DNA of 9,886 bases from Acidobacterium sp049965615 (GTDB lineage Bacteria > Acidobacteriota > Terriglobia > Terriglobales > Acidobacteriaceae). Position 1 is the stretch's first letter. Every line of letters starts with the position of its first letter. The notes beneath the pieces are model-generated. The model worked only from the letters and a program-made list of their open reading frames with translations, was not told the DNA's origin and did not search any database. The position numbers and the translations under genes are program-made. Of the stretch, positions 1 through 8,100 are shown piece after piece. Location: assembly GCA_049965615.1 (NCBI GenBank), contig JBMFWD010000084.1, forward strand, positions 1-9,886. The letters are read 5' to 3'.

Positions 1-2
1 CG

Positions 3-98
3 CCTCACAAGGCATACAAGAGTCTCGACTACAGCGGGAAGATACTGGTGGACGTGTGGAATCACGTAGGGTCAGGAAGGGGCGTAAAGCCAGCATGA
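3..98 (+). CDS. C-terminal end of a probable UDP-glucose/UDP-ManNAc-type dehydrogenase (partial)
   Basis: Only the last 31 codons are inside the window; the gene begins upstream. The reading frame starting at base 3 is open to a TGA at 96-98. It reads PHKAYKSLDY, then SGKILVDVWNHVG and a short basic tail. A His-x-x-Tyr followed after a few residues by a Leu-Asp, a Gly-Lys turn and a hydrophobic strand ending in Val-Asp resembles the end of the UDP-binding C-terminal domain of nucleotide-sugar dehydrogenases, which oxidise C6 of UDP-sugars with NAD. The TGA overlaps the ATG of the next gene as ATGA, a usual sign of translational coupling, and this supports the frame. The match rests on about 20 residues, so the family call is tentative; that a gene ends here is firmer. 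Confidence 0.55.
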   Translation, partial: PHKAYKSLDYSGKILVDVWNHVGSGRGVKPA

Positions 99-1114
99 AG
101 ATTTGCGTGACCGGGGCGAAGGGCTTTATTGCCGGATATCTGATTGACGAGTTGCTGCGCGAGGGCTGGGAAGTCGTGGGAATCGACAATTTGTCGAAAT
201 ACGGCCCCATCGAAAAGAGCTACGACACTCATCCGCACTACCAATTCATCGAAGGCGACGCGAAGGATGTGAGCCTGATGAAAGATGTGCTTGCCGACTG
301 CGATCACGTGCTGGCCGCGGCAGCCATGATTGGCGGCATTTCTTACTTTCACGAGTTTGCATACGAACTACTGGCCGAGAATGAACGGATCACAGCATCC
401 ACCTTTGATGCCGCCATTCACGCTCACAAAACCGGAAAGCTCAGGAAGATCACTGTGCTGTCTTCTTCGATGGTGTTTGAAAGCACCGGTACCTTTCCTA
501 CGCCTGAGGGCGAGCAATTGCGGTGTCCGCCACCGCTTTCGACCTATGGCTTTCAAAAGCTGGCGTGCGAGTATTTCGCGAAAGGCGCATGGGAGCAGTA
601 CAAGTTGCCGTACACAATTGTGCGTCCGTTTAACTGCGTCGGGACAGGGGAAAAATCGGCCAAGACCGATCGGCAAATACTCTCAGGGAATATCAAGCTG
701 GCGATGAGCCACGTTGTTCCTGACCTGGTGCAGAAGATTCTGAAAGGGCAGGACCCGCTGCACATCCTGGGTGAGGGAAACCAGATTCGGCATTACACCT
801 ATGGTGGCGACCTTGCACGCGGCATTCGGAACTGCATTGAGAGCGAGGCCGCACTCAATGAGGATTTCAATCTGTCGACGGCTGAGAGCACAACGGTTCT
901 GGAGTTGGCGGAGATGATCTGGAATCGGCTTTGTCCGGATAAACCCTTCCGGTATGTGTGCGACAAGCCATTTCAATACGACGTACAGAAGCGGGTGCCG
1001 GATGTATCCAAGGCGACGCGGGTGCTTGGCTTTGAGGCGACTACGTCGCTCGATAAGGCGCTCGACGAGATCATTCCATGGATACGTGAACAGATCGAGT
1101 TAGGCGGCATTTGA
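95..1114 (+). CDS. NAD-dependent epimerase/dehydratase (extended SDR, nucleotide-sugar modifying)
   Basis: A 339-residue extended short-chain dehydrogenase/reductase, a normal length for NAD-sugar epimerases, dehydratases and UDP-glucuronate decarboxylases. The N-terminal Rossmann motif is TGAKGFIAGYL (residues 6-16; the third Gly of GxxGxxG is Ala here), followed by an acidic residue for NAD ribose in GIDN (Asp31). Catalytic residues are visible as SSS (123-125), Tyr151 and Lys155 in YGFQK. The substrate half shows IVRPFN (175-180), HYTYGGDLARGI (233-244) and the family's C-terminal RVPDVSKA...LGF (300-313). The ATG at 95 is preferred over the in-frame GTG at 56: it gives the standard MKICVTG start, overlaps the preceding stop as ATGA and has GGAAGGGG upstream. 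Which sugar it acts on cannot be read from sequence; the dehydrogenase-like neighbour suggests a UDP-uronic acid or similar intermediate for surface polysaccharide. Confidence 0.9.
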   Translation: MKICVTGAKGFIAGYLIDELLREGWEVVGIDNLSKYGPIEKSYDTHPHYQFIEGDAKDVSLMKDVLADCDHVLAAAAMIGGISYFHEFAYELLAENERITASTFDAAIHAHKTGKLRKITVLSSSMVFESTGTFPTPEGEQLRCPPPLSTYGFQKLACEYFAKGAWEQYKLPYTIVRPFNCVGTGEKSAKTDRQILSGNIKLAMSHVVPDLVQKILKGQDPLHILGEGNQIRHYTYGGDLARGIRNCIESEAALNEDFNLSTAESTTVLELAEMIWNRLCPDKPFRYVCDKPFQYDVQKRVPDVSKATRVLGFEATTSLDKALDEIIPWIREQIELGGI

Positions 1115-1126
1115 CGGCGGGGAGAG

Positions 1127-1903
1127 ATGGCATTGGAAGACGCGCTTGACAACGGCTCACTGCGTCGGGTCAAGGAGGAGTCCTGCCCGGTGTCGCTGAA
1201 TATCGTAATTCCTGTGTATAACGAGGGCGCGAATATCGCCGCTACCCTTGGTCGCATTGCGGAATGCATGCAGGGAACTGCCGTTCCTGCCCAGGTCACG
1301 ATTGTCTACGACTTTGATGGTGACGACACACTTCCGGTCGTGGAGTCAGTGCGCGCCGGGTACGCGATGCCGATACGGCTCCAGAAGAACACCGGCAAGG
1401 GTGTATGCGACGCGATCAAGCAGGGATTGCTGGCCTCGCAATCGAGCTACGTTCTGGTGACTATGGCTGATATGTCTGACGACTATGCCAAGCTGCCTTT
1501 GATGCTTGAAAAAGCTGCGTCGGGATGGGACATAGTTTGCGGTTCGCGCTATATGCGTGGCGGCCGGCAATATGGCGGGCCGTTCCTCAAGAAGACGCTG
1601 TCGCGCATGGCTGGGCTTAGTTTGTACTGGCTGGCCGGTGTCCCAACGCATGACGTTACGAACAGCTATAAGTTATACCGCCGCAGCATCCTGGACGTGA
1701 TTCCTTTGGAAAGTTCCGGGGGATTCGAAATTGGTATCGAGATTGTAGTTAAGGCGCACTCGCGGGGGATGAGGATTACCGAGGTGCCCTGTTCCTGGTG
1801 GGACCGCACGCAAGGGGAGTCTCGCTTTCGGCTGAAAAAATGGATCCCACTGTATCTGAAATGGTATCGGTATGCCCTGAAGAACCGGTGGGCTGCAGGG
1901 TGA
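1127..1903 (+). CDS. Family 2 glycosyltransferase, dolichyl-phosphate mannose synthase (DPM1)-like
   Basis: 258 residues with a single GT-A domain and no C-terminal membrane segment. Visible motifs: LNIVIPVYNEGANI (24-37), the nucleotide-binding strand ending in VYDFDGDD (60-67), NTGKGVCDAIKQGL (88-101), the metal-binding acidic cluster MADMSDD (113-119, the DxD equivalent), GSRYMRGG (139-146), and the late EVPCSWWDRTQGESRF (219-234) typical of the DPM1/polyprenyl-phosphate group. It probably moves a sugar from a nucleotide donor to a lipid or glycan acceptor at the cytoplasmic membrane face; donor and acceptor are unknown. It starts 12 nt after the epimerase stop, with GGCGGGGAG just upstream, so it likely shares that operon. 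The start is ambiguous: an in-frame GTG at 1190 is preceded by a perfect AAGGAGG (1172-1178) and would give a 237-residue protein starting at the usual VSLNIVIPVYNE. The last few codons lie at the edge of decayed IS DNA. Confidence 0.88.
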   Translation: MALEDALDNGSLRRVKEESCPVSLNIVIPVYNEGANIAATLGRIAECMQGTAVPAQVTIVYDFDGDDTLPVVESVRAGYAMPIRLQKNTGKGVCDAIKQGLLASQSSYVLVTMADMSDDYAKLPLMLEKAASGWDIVCGSRYMRGGRQYGGPFLKKTLSRMAGLSLYWLAGVPTHDVTNSYKLYRRSILDVIPLESSGGFEIGIEIVVKAHSRGMRITEVPCSWWDRTQGESRFRLKKWIPLYLKWYRYALKNRWAAG

Positions 1904-1949
1904 TCGCATGAAGAGAAGGCGAAAATCGACGAAGCATGAGGGTGACTTC

Positions 1950-2430
1950 CGATGATCCGAGTCCGAGCAGATGTGCGCGGTAGTTGTCGCTTGTGGCAGC
2001 GATGATTCGTCTGGCTCTGATTCCGCCTTTTCGTTTCACCGGATCGATGCGGATCAGATTCAGGGTGAGCTTTTTCAGAGAGGCCAGATTGTGCGTGGCG
2101 TGTGCGGGAGCGCATCTGAGCGTCGTTGAAGGAAACATCCATGCACCAGTGCAAGCGATTCTCCACCGATCAATGAGCGCGCACCGTGGCCGCCATCCTC
2201 ACCGCGTCCGGCGCCAGGCTGCTGATGTAAAGTCGCTGCTCGTGCGTCGTCTTGCCTCCGGCTGTGCGCTAGGAGTCGATCACCGCAAAGGATTGCAGTC
2301 CCGGCCATTGCTCCGGTTTCGAAAGGCAGTTCAACTGATCGAAGACGCAGCAGGGCGCGTTTCCACGCGGCCATGGGCCTTCTCCACGCTTTCAAAGAAG
2401 CCATGCGCGGTCTCGGTCGCCGAATTGCCC
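1950..2430 (-). pseudogene. ISAs1-family (DDE) transposase remnant, C-terminal half, multiply broken
   Basis: Reading the minus strand with frame changes recovers a recognisable ISAs1-type C-terminus. In order: AHGFFESVEKAHGRVETR (about 2408-2355), a frameshift near 2350, then VFDQLNCLSKPEQWPGLQ and SFAVIDS, a TAG stop (2271-2269), RTAGGKTTHEQRLYISSL, a TGA at 2172-2170 where a Trp is expected (AH-stop-SVENRLHW), CMDVSFNDAQMRS, a second frameshift near 2090, and THNLASLKKLTLNLIR continuing to the LLGL end near 1957. The HGRVETR, YISSL and VENRLHW blocks are hallmarks of ISAs1/H-repeat transposases; the Glu in VEN is the last catalytic acidic residue of the DDE triad. The N-terminal half with the two Asp residues was not found. 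Two stops and two frameshifts make it inactive. No clean terminal inverted repeats or target duplication could be assigned. Confidence 0.8.
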
Positions 2431-2931
2431 CTTCATCTGCTGGCCGTCGGCATAACGATCCATCCGAGATGCCGCCTTGCGAGCTTGCTCTCCGAGCAGA
2501 ATTGAGGGCTTTGATCACGCTGCTTGAGGAGCTACTGTTCGATCAGGGATCGCACTATGTTCACTGGGGCAGGGAAGTGGGTCTGTTCGTACCTTGCCAC
2601 TCCGGATTCAGAGGAAAGGGTGCACCCTCTTCGCTGACATGTGGCGGGGCTACCTCAGATTGCACAAGTTACCCACCTCAGTATTTCTGACAACCGGGCC
2701 CGATAGCGTATCTTTCAGAAGGTCTAAATGTTTACTACCTGGTTCATATCCTGATGGAGCGGAGAGCCTTACCCCGGCAAGATCGCCTACCTCGCAGGCT
2801 GGCCGGAATCGTATCTGTCCGAAATGGTGCAACCCCGGGAGAGAGGTAGCGTCTAACGGCTATATATATTTTTCTGCCGCTATGACCAGGTTGCGGTATA
2901 TTAGTTTTACGTTGTAGGGGAGTTTCCCTGG
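2431..2931. other. Gene-poor degraded intergenic region
   Basis: About 500 nt with no convincing intact gene. The left edge (to about 2518) may hold further remains of the ISAs1-type element, but the translation is not recognisable. Inside are a 12-bp perfect palindrome AGGGTGCACCCT (2617-2628) and a protein-like stretch in changing frames (about 2691-2854) that ends in a stop at 2854. An AT-rich tract, TATATATATTTTT, lies at 2861-2873. Further on, TATATT (2897-2902) could be a -10 box for the following ORF, but no good -35 box is seen at 17 nt. Confidence 0.4.
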
Positions 2932-3342
2932 TTGCAAACAATGCGCAGATACCTTCGGTGGATTTACCTGACGCTCGTGATACTGAGCGTACCGCTCGCG
3001 CTTGGGGCTGAGTCCTACGCTGCATCCCCCACGAACCATAACTCTTCGCAATTTGCTTCCCCGTCGACCGTTTCTGACAACGATGCCGCACTGCTGGATC
3101 ATTGTATTGTCCGGCTTCCAACTCTGCCCGCCTATGTAACTGCCGCCGGACGCGGTGTGCATGTCTTTCACGAAGTCGACGAAGGCATCGCTCCACGCCT
3201 GCATCGTCGAGTCGGAATGGAAGCGGAGCCGATTTCGTTGGCGCCTCTTCCCGTTTCGATTGGATTTCAGATCCGCATCGTGCCGATGCGCGAGTTCTTC
3301 GCAGATTACCGTCCAGTTGGACGCGCGCCTCCCTCAGCCTAG
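2932..3342 (+). CDS. Hypothetical small exported protein, doubtful
   Basis: A 136-residue ORF with no family I recognise. Its N-terminus is a textbook signal peptide: basic MRRYLRW (from the ATG at 2941), hydrophobic IYLTLVILSVPLALG, and likely cleavage near ALG-AE or SYA-AS. The listed TTG start (2932) has GGGGAG (2917-2922) at suitable spacing; the ATG at 2941 adds only a three-codon difference but sits far from that site. The body after about residue 50 is rich in Val, Pro and Arg with no visible motif, and the minus strand across 3000-3420 is nearly as open, so the 3' part may be unrelated DNA fused by deletion to a genuine gene start. Reading: either a truncated exported-protein gene or a chance ORF. 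Confidence 0.3.
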   Translation: MQTMRRYLRWIYLTLVILSVPLALGAESYAASPTNHNSSQFASPSTVSDNDAALLDHCIVRLPTLPAYVTAAGRGVHVFHEVDEGIAPRLHRRVGMEAEPISLAPLPVSIGFQIRIVPMREFFADYRPVGRAPPSA

Positions 3343-3699
3343 TCGCATTCCTTCACGCTCTGCTCTTTCGTCGATCCGGATACAGACCTCGTAGAGGCTC
3401 GGCGCTATCGTTCCGTAGCTTTTGAACGATAGCCGATGCGGTTCACTTGCGTCCTGGTCCGCTTCCTCCGGTCCGGCAGGCGTGCAGGGCTACATTTTTC
3501 GTCCCCAAAATCATTGCAGTTCACCGAGGCTATTCGGAACCTGCGCCCGTGCGAGTCAGCACTGGTGGAGTTTCATCCAGAAGTGGACCGCCGGCATTGC
3601 AATTGCCCGGCAGGATTTCAGGGATATGTGTCTTCCGTTGCCCCGGGTGTTGCCCAGGGCACAACCGCAGTAGACAGGAGTAGCCAGACCACGCACCGT
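3343..3699. other. Upstream region of the efflux operon
   Basis: No convincing gene in 357 nt. The frame of the downstream channel gene is open back to an ATG at 3436, but the extra residues are rich in Arg, Cys and Ser, precede a perfectly good signal peptide and look like non-coding translation. The minus strand shows an open stretch (about 3488-3344) of unrecognised sequence ending in a TGA near 3344. The stretch holds a perfect inverted repeat (listed separately). AGGAG at 3676-3680 is the only Shine-Dalgarno-like site near the channel gene, but it is 19 nt from the first candidate ATG. No promoter could be assigned with confidence; the operon's promoter is expected here. Confidence 0.4.
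3404..3433. repeat. Perfect 10-bp inverted repeat, 10-nt loop
   Basis: GCTATCGTTC at 3404-3413 is the exact reverse complement of GAACGATAGC at 3424-3433, separated by CGTAGCTTTT. There is no T-run after either arm, so it is not a typical intrinsic terminator in either direction. It lies about 285 nt upstream of the efflux operon. It could be a regulator-binding site, an RNA hairpin, or a leftover mobile-element end; the sequence does not decide. Confidence 0.6.
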
Positions 3700-3717
3700 A
3701 TGTGCATCGCTCATCGA

Positions 3718-5145
3718 ATGCAACTCTCAAGGATCATCTCCGCCGCCGCCGCAGGCATCCTTTGCCTCACGCCAATAACGTCACTTGCGCAACCGCAAGC
3801 GCAGCCGGCCACCGCAAGGCAATTCACCGTACAGCAGGCGGTGAATTATGCGCTTGCCAACTATCCTGCCGTCCGCGCCTCGCTGGAGCAGTACAACGCC
3901 TCGCGGGCTGGAGTGGGCCTTGCCAGGACCAGCTATCTGCCCAGTCTCAACGGCGTGTGGCAGATTGACCGTGGTAGTCGCGAAAGCGTGCTCGGGGTGC
4001 TGCTGCCGCAGAGCCCGACCATTCTTACCGGCACGCAGGGCGGCATCACGCCGCACGCCAACCGCCCCTTCTGGACCTCGGGCGCGGGTGTTCTTCTTTC
4101 GTGGGAGCCGTTTACATTTGGTTATCGCCACGCCGAGGTTTTATCTGCGCAGGCTGCGGCCAACCGCGCCCAGTCGCAGGTGACCTTGACGCAACTCGGC
4201 GTTACGTCTGCAGTTGCAGAAGCATCGCTGGCGCTGCTGGCGCAGGAGCAACGCGTTTCCGCAAGCCGGGCCGATGTGGATCGTCGCCAGGTGTTTACTC
4301 GCTCCGTGCATGCGCTGGTCGATGCGCACCTGCGACCCGGAGCGGACGCATCCCGTGCCGACGCCGAACTCGCCGCGGCCCGAACGCGACTCATCCAGGC
4401 CGAACAAAACAGCCAGGTGGCTCGCATTGCTCTCGCCCAGATGCTGGGCCTGGCAGGCGATAGCGTGGAGGTCATTCCCGGTCCATTCCTCACGCTGCCA
4501 CCCGCTGCGGCCGGTGCAGCGCAGCCGCTCGCAGCCCATCCTGCTGCTGTTACCCAGCAAGATCGCGTTCTGGAAGAAAAGGCGCGCATCCGCGTTCTCA
4601 ACCATGCTTACATTCCGCACTTCAGCACGTCGGCGCTGCTCTCGGCGCGCGGCAGCGCGGAAACTTCCACGGGAGAGATTGAGCCAGGAGGCGCAGGACT
4701 CACTTTTACGGCCTACAACTGGGAAGCGGGCCTGACGGCGCAGATGGACCTGACCAGCATCTTCTCCATTCGCGAGCGCAAAAAAGTCGAGACCGCAAAG
4801 CGCCGCAGCGAAGAAGCTCTCTACGCACAAACCGTGCAGATGCTTACCGGTCAGCAGCAGGCTGCCCTGGCCCAGTTGGACGGCGCACGCCGCGTAGCTG
4901 AAAACACACCAACCGAACTCTCCGCCGCCCGGCAGAGCGAAACCCAGGCAGTCGCGCGCTTTCGCGCCGGTCTGGGGACCATCGTCGACGTAGCGGAAGC
5001 TCAAAGCCTGCTGGCCCAGGCCGAAACCGACGATTCGCTGGCCCGCCTGAGCGTATGGCGAGCCCTTGCCGCTGTTGCCGCTGCCAATGGCAATCTGACT
5101 CCATTTCTCAATACGGCCAACACCATGCCCCAGGGAGGGCACTGA
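3718..5145 (+). CDS. TolC/OprM-type outer-membrane efflux channel
   Basis: 475 residues, the usual size for outer-membrane efflux proteins. Residues 1-24 form a signal peptide (MQLSRIIS, an Ala/Ile/Leu core, then SLA before Gln25); no lipobox is seen, so a TolC-like rather than OprM-like lipidated form is likely. FTVQQAVNYALANYP opens the first repeat, followed by long Ala/Gln/Arg-rich helices with the typical spacing: LGVTSAVAEASLALLAQEQR and RADAELAAARTRLIQAEQ in the first half, then RRSEEALYAQTVQML and ARFRAGLGTIVDVAEAQSLL in the second, the latter a family hallmark. It should form the trimeric periplasmic tunnel and beta-barrel exit duct for the pump encoded next. The first gene of the operon, it ends 4 nt before the permease. 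Start uncertain: ATG 3700 (481 residues) and ATG 3718 are both possible; 3718 gives the cleaner signal peptide. Confidence 0.88.
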   Translation: MQLSRIISAAAAGILCLTPITSLAQPQAQPATARQFTVQQAVNYALANYPAVRASLEQYNASRAGVGLARTSYLPSLNGVWQIDRGSRESVLGVLLPQSPTILTGTQGGITPHANRPFWTSGAGVLLSWEPFTFGYRHAEVLSAQAAANRAQSQVTLTQLGVTSAVAEASLALLAQEQRVSASRADVDRRQVFTRSVHALVDAHLRPGADASRADAELAAARTRLIQAEQNSQVARIALAQMLGLAGDSVEVIPGPFLTLPPAAAGAAQPLAAHPAAVTQQDRVLEEKARIRVLNHAYIPHFSTSALLSARGSAETSTGEIEPGGAGLTFTAYNWEAGLTAQMDLTSIFSIRERKKVETAKRRSEEALYAQTVQMLTGQQQAALAQLDGARRVAENTPTELSAARQSETQAVARFRAGLGTIVDVAEAQSLLAQAETDDSLARLSVWRALAAVAAANGNLTPFLNTANTMPQGGH

Positions 5146-5149
5146 TTTT

Positions 5150-8100
5150 ATGTGGCTCATTCACGCCGCCCTGCGGCGGCCGATCACCGTGCTGATCGCT
5201 GTCATTGCCCTTGCGCTGTGCTCCGTTCTATCCCTCATGCGCATGCCCATGGATATTTTCCCGAACCTCAACATGCCAGTCATCTATGTGGCCCAGCCGT
5301 ATGGCGGCATGAGCCCGAGCCAGATGGAGGGATATCTCACCTACTACTACGAGTCCAACTTCCTCTACATCGCCGGACTGCAGAGCGTCGAGTCTAAATC
5401 CGTTGAAAACTTCGCGCTGCTCAAGCTCTCTTTTGTACCGGGCACGGACATGAACCAGGCTCTCGCGCAAACCGTCTCCTACATTGAGCGCGCGCGTGCC
5501 TACATGCCGCAAGGCACCGTACCGCCCTTTGTCCTTCGCTTTGACGCGGGTAGCGTGCCGGTCGGCTATCTTACTTTTTCGAGCAAAACCCGCAGTGTCG
5601 ACGAACTGCAGGATCTCGCCCTCAACCGCGTGCGGCCGCTCTTCACCACGCTTCCCGGCGTCTCCTCGCCGGCTACCTTCGGCGGCAGCACGCGCACCAT
5701 CGTCATCAAGGTCGATCGCGACAAGCTTAATAGCTATCGCATGTCCACGGCGGAAGTGGTCAAGGCGTTGCTCGCCGGCAACGTCATCGCGCCCGCCGGA
5801 GACGTGCGTACCGGCGCCCTCGACCGCATCACGCCCTCCAACGCCATCGTCAACAACCTGCAGGAACTGGCCAACCTGCCCATCCGCACCGGCACCGGGC
5901 CCACCGTCTTTATGCATGACGTGGGCACCGTCGAAGACGGAAGCGACATCACGCTTGGCTACGCGCTCGTCAACGGCCGCCGCACCGTCTATCTCCCGGT
6001 AACAAAACGCGCCGACGCTTCCACGCTCACCGTTGTCAACGAGGTCAAAGCCAGCCTTGGCCACTTTGCCGACGCGCTCCCGCCAGACGTAAAAGTAAGC
6101 TACGAGTTTGACCAGTCCGGCCGCGTGCGTTCCTCGCTCATGTCTCTCTTGTGGGAAGGGGTGATCGGCGCTGTCCTTACTGGCCTCATGGTCTTCCTCT
6201 TCCTTCGGGAGTGGCGCAGTTCCTTCATCGTGATCGCGTCCATCCCCTTTGCGCTCATCACCGCCGTCACCTGCTTATGGCTCGCCAACCAGACCATCAA
6301 CATCATGACGCTCAGCGGTCTCGCATTGTCCGTTGGCATCCTGGTGGACATGTCGGTGGTAACGATCGAAAACATACATCGCAACCTTCAGTTGACCGAC
6401 AACGTACCGCAAGCCGTGCTCGACGGCACGCGCGAAACACTCACTCCACGACTGCTGGCGGTGCTGGCCATCCTTGCCGTTTTCGTGCCGTCCTTCCTTA
6501 TGGTCGGCGTCACCAAGGCGCTTTTCGTCCCCTTATCGCTTGCTGTCGGGTTTGCAATGGTGGCGTCCTTCCTGCTGTCGAGCACATTCGTCCCGGTGCT
6601 TTACATCTGGCTCAATCGCAAGATGCATCGCGACGAGGAAGAGTCCACCGGCCATAGCCGATTCGATCACTTCCGCGATAGCTACACGCTCTTTATCAGC
6701 CGTCTCATGGCGAGGCGCAAGACTGCCATCGTGGGCTATCTCGCTATCTCCGCCGTCCTTCTGGTCGCGCTCGGGCCGCTGCTCGGCCGCGAAATCTTCC
6801 CGCATACTCCGGAAAACCAGTTTCAGCTTCGCCTGCGCGCGCCCGCTGGAACGCGCATTGAACTCACCGAGCAACAGACCCTCAAGGTGCTCGATACCAT
6901 CAAGCAGCTCGCGGGTCCCGATAACGTCAACATCAGCATTGGTTATGTAGGAACTTATGCGCCGAGTTATCCGGTGAATCTCGTCTATCTGTGGACAAGC
7001 GGCCCGCAGGAAGCTGTCCTGCGCATCCAACTCAGGCCGGGTGCTCACATCAACGTTCCAAAGCTTGAGGAGCAGTTGCGGGCAAAGTTCCAACGCGATT
7101 TTTCTGGAACCGACTTCACCTTTGAGTCCGGAGATATCGTCGACCAGGTCATGGACTTCGGATCTCCCACTCCTGTAGAGGTCGATGTTCAAGGCTTCAA
7201 CCTCGCCGCTGACCACGCCTACGCCGAGCGCGTGCGGGCCGAAATGGCAAAGCTGCCGCACCTGCGCGATCTGCACTACGCGCAGCCGCTCGAGTACCCC
7301 AGCCTGAACGTCGACATCGATCGCGTTCGGGCCGGGCAACTGGGCCTCACCGTGGATCAGATCGAGCGCTCTGTCGAAACCGCCACTTGGTCGAGCCGTT
7401 TCGTCTCCCGCAACTTTTGGCAGGACCCAAGTACCGGCATCGGTTACCAGGTGCAGGTAGAGGTGCCGCAAAACCAGATGGCATCCATGGACGATCTCTC
7501 CAACATTCCGTTGGTGAGCGGTGGCGCCTCCAGTCATCCCAACCTTGGCGACGTGGCGCAACTTACCTACGGTAACGTCACCGGCGAGTTCGACCGTTAC
7601 GACATGCAGCGCATGATCTCGCTTACCGCAAACGTACAAGGGGAGGACCTTGGCCGCGCCTCGGCCCAGGTGAACAAGGCTATTCAACGTGCCGGGTCGC
7701 CGCCGCGCGGAGTGGAAATCCACGTTCGCGGGCAGATCGAGCCCATGAATGAAACTCTCCGCTCGCTCGGCATGGGCCTCATCTTTGCCGTTATCGCCAT
7801 CTATCTGCTGCTGGCGGCCAACTACCAGTCGCTGCGGCTCGCGCTGGTCGCTGTTGCTACTGCGCCTGCCGTGGTCTGCGGTGTGATCGTGATGCTGCTC
7901 ATCACCGGCACTACGCTCAACCTGCAATCCTTCATGGGCGCCATCATGGCGCTCGGCGTTTCGGTTGCCAACTCCATCCTGCTGGTCACCTTTGCTGAGA
8001 GTCACCGCAAGGCAGAGGGCGTCACGGCCACGGAGGCAGCCATCTTTGGCGGCCAGACGCGGCTGCGGCCGATCCTCATGACCAGCATTGCCATGATTGC

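Noticed and set aside
1908..1955. 15-codon ORF right after the glycosyltransferase (MKRRRKSTKHEGDFR)
   Set aside because: Very short, lies over the transposase remnant on the opposite strand and has no ribosome site beyond the preceding gene's last codons; most likely chance.
2617..2628. 12-bp palindrome AGGGTGCACCCT as a regulator operator
   Set aside because: It lies in decayed DNA far from any firm gene start; kept only as a note in the region entry.
3436..3699. In-frame upstream extension of the channel gene (88 further residues)
   Set aside because: It would bury a clear signal peptide in the interior of the protein, its composition is unlike a secreted channel, and no ribosome site precedes the ATG at 3436.
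4141..5160. Long open frame antisense to the channel gene
   Set aside because: A shadow of the GC-rich coding strand; its translation has no recognisable motif, while the + strand has full family motifs.
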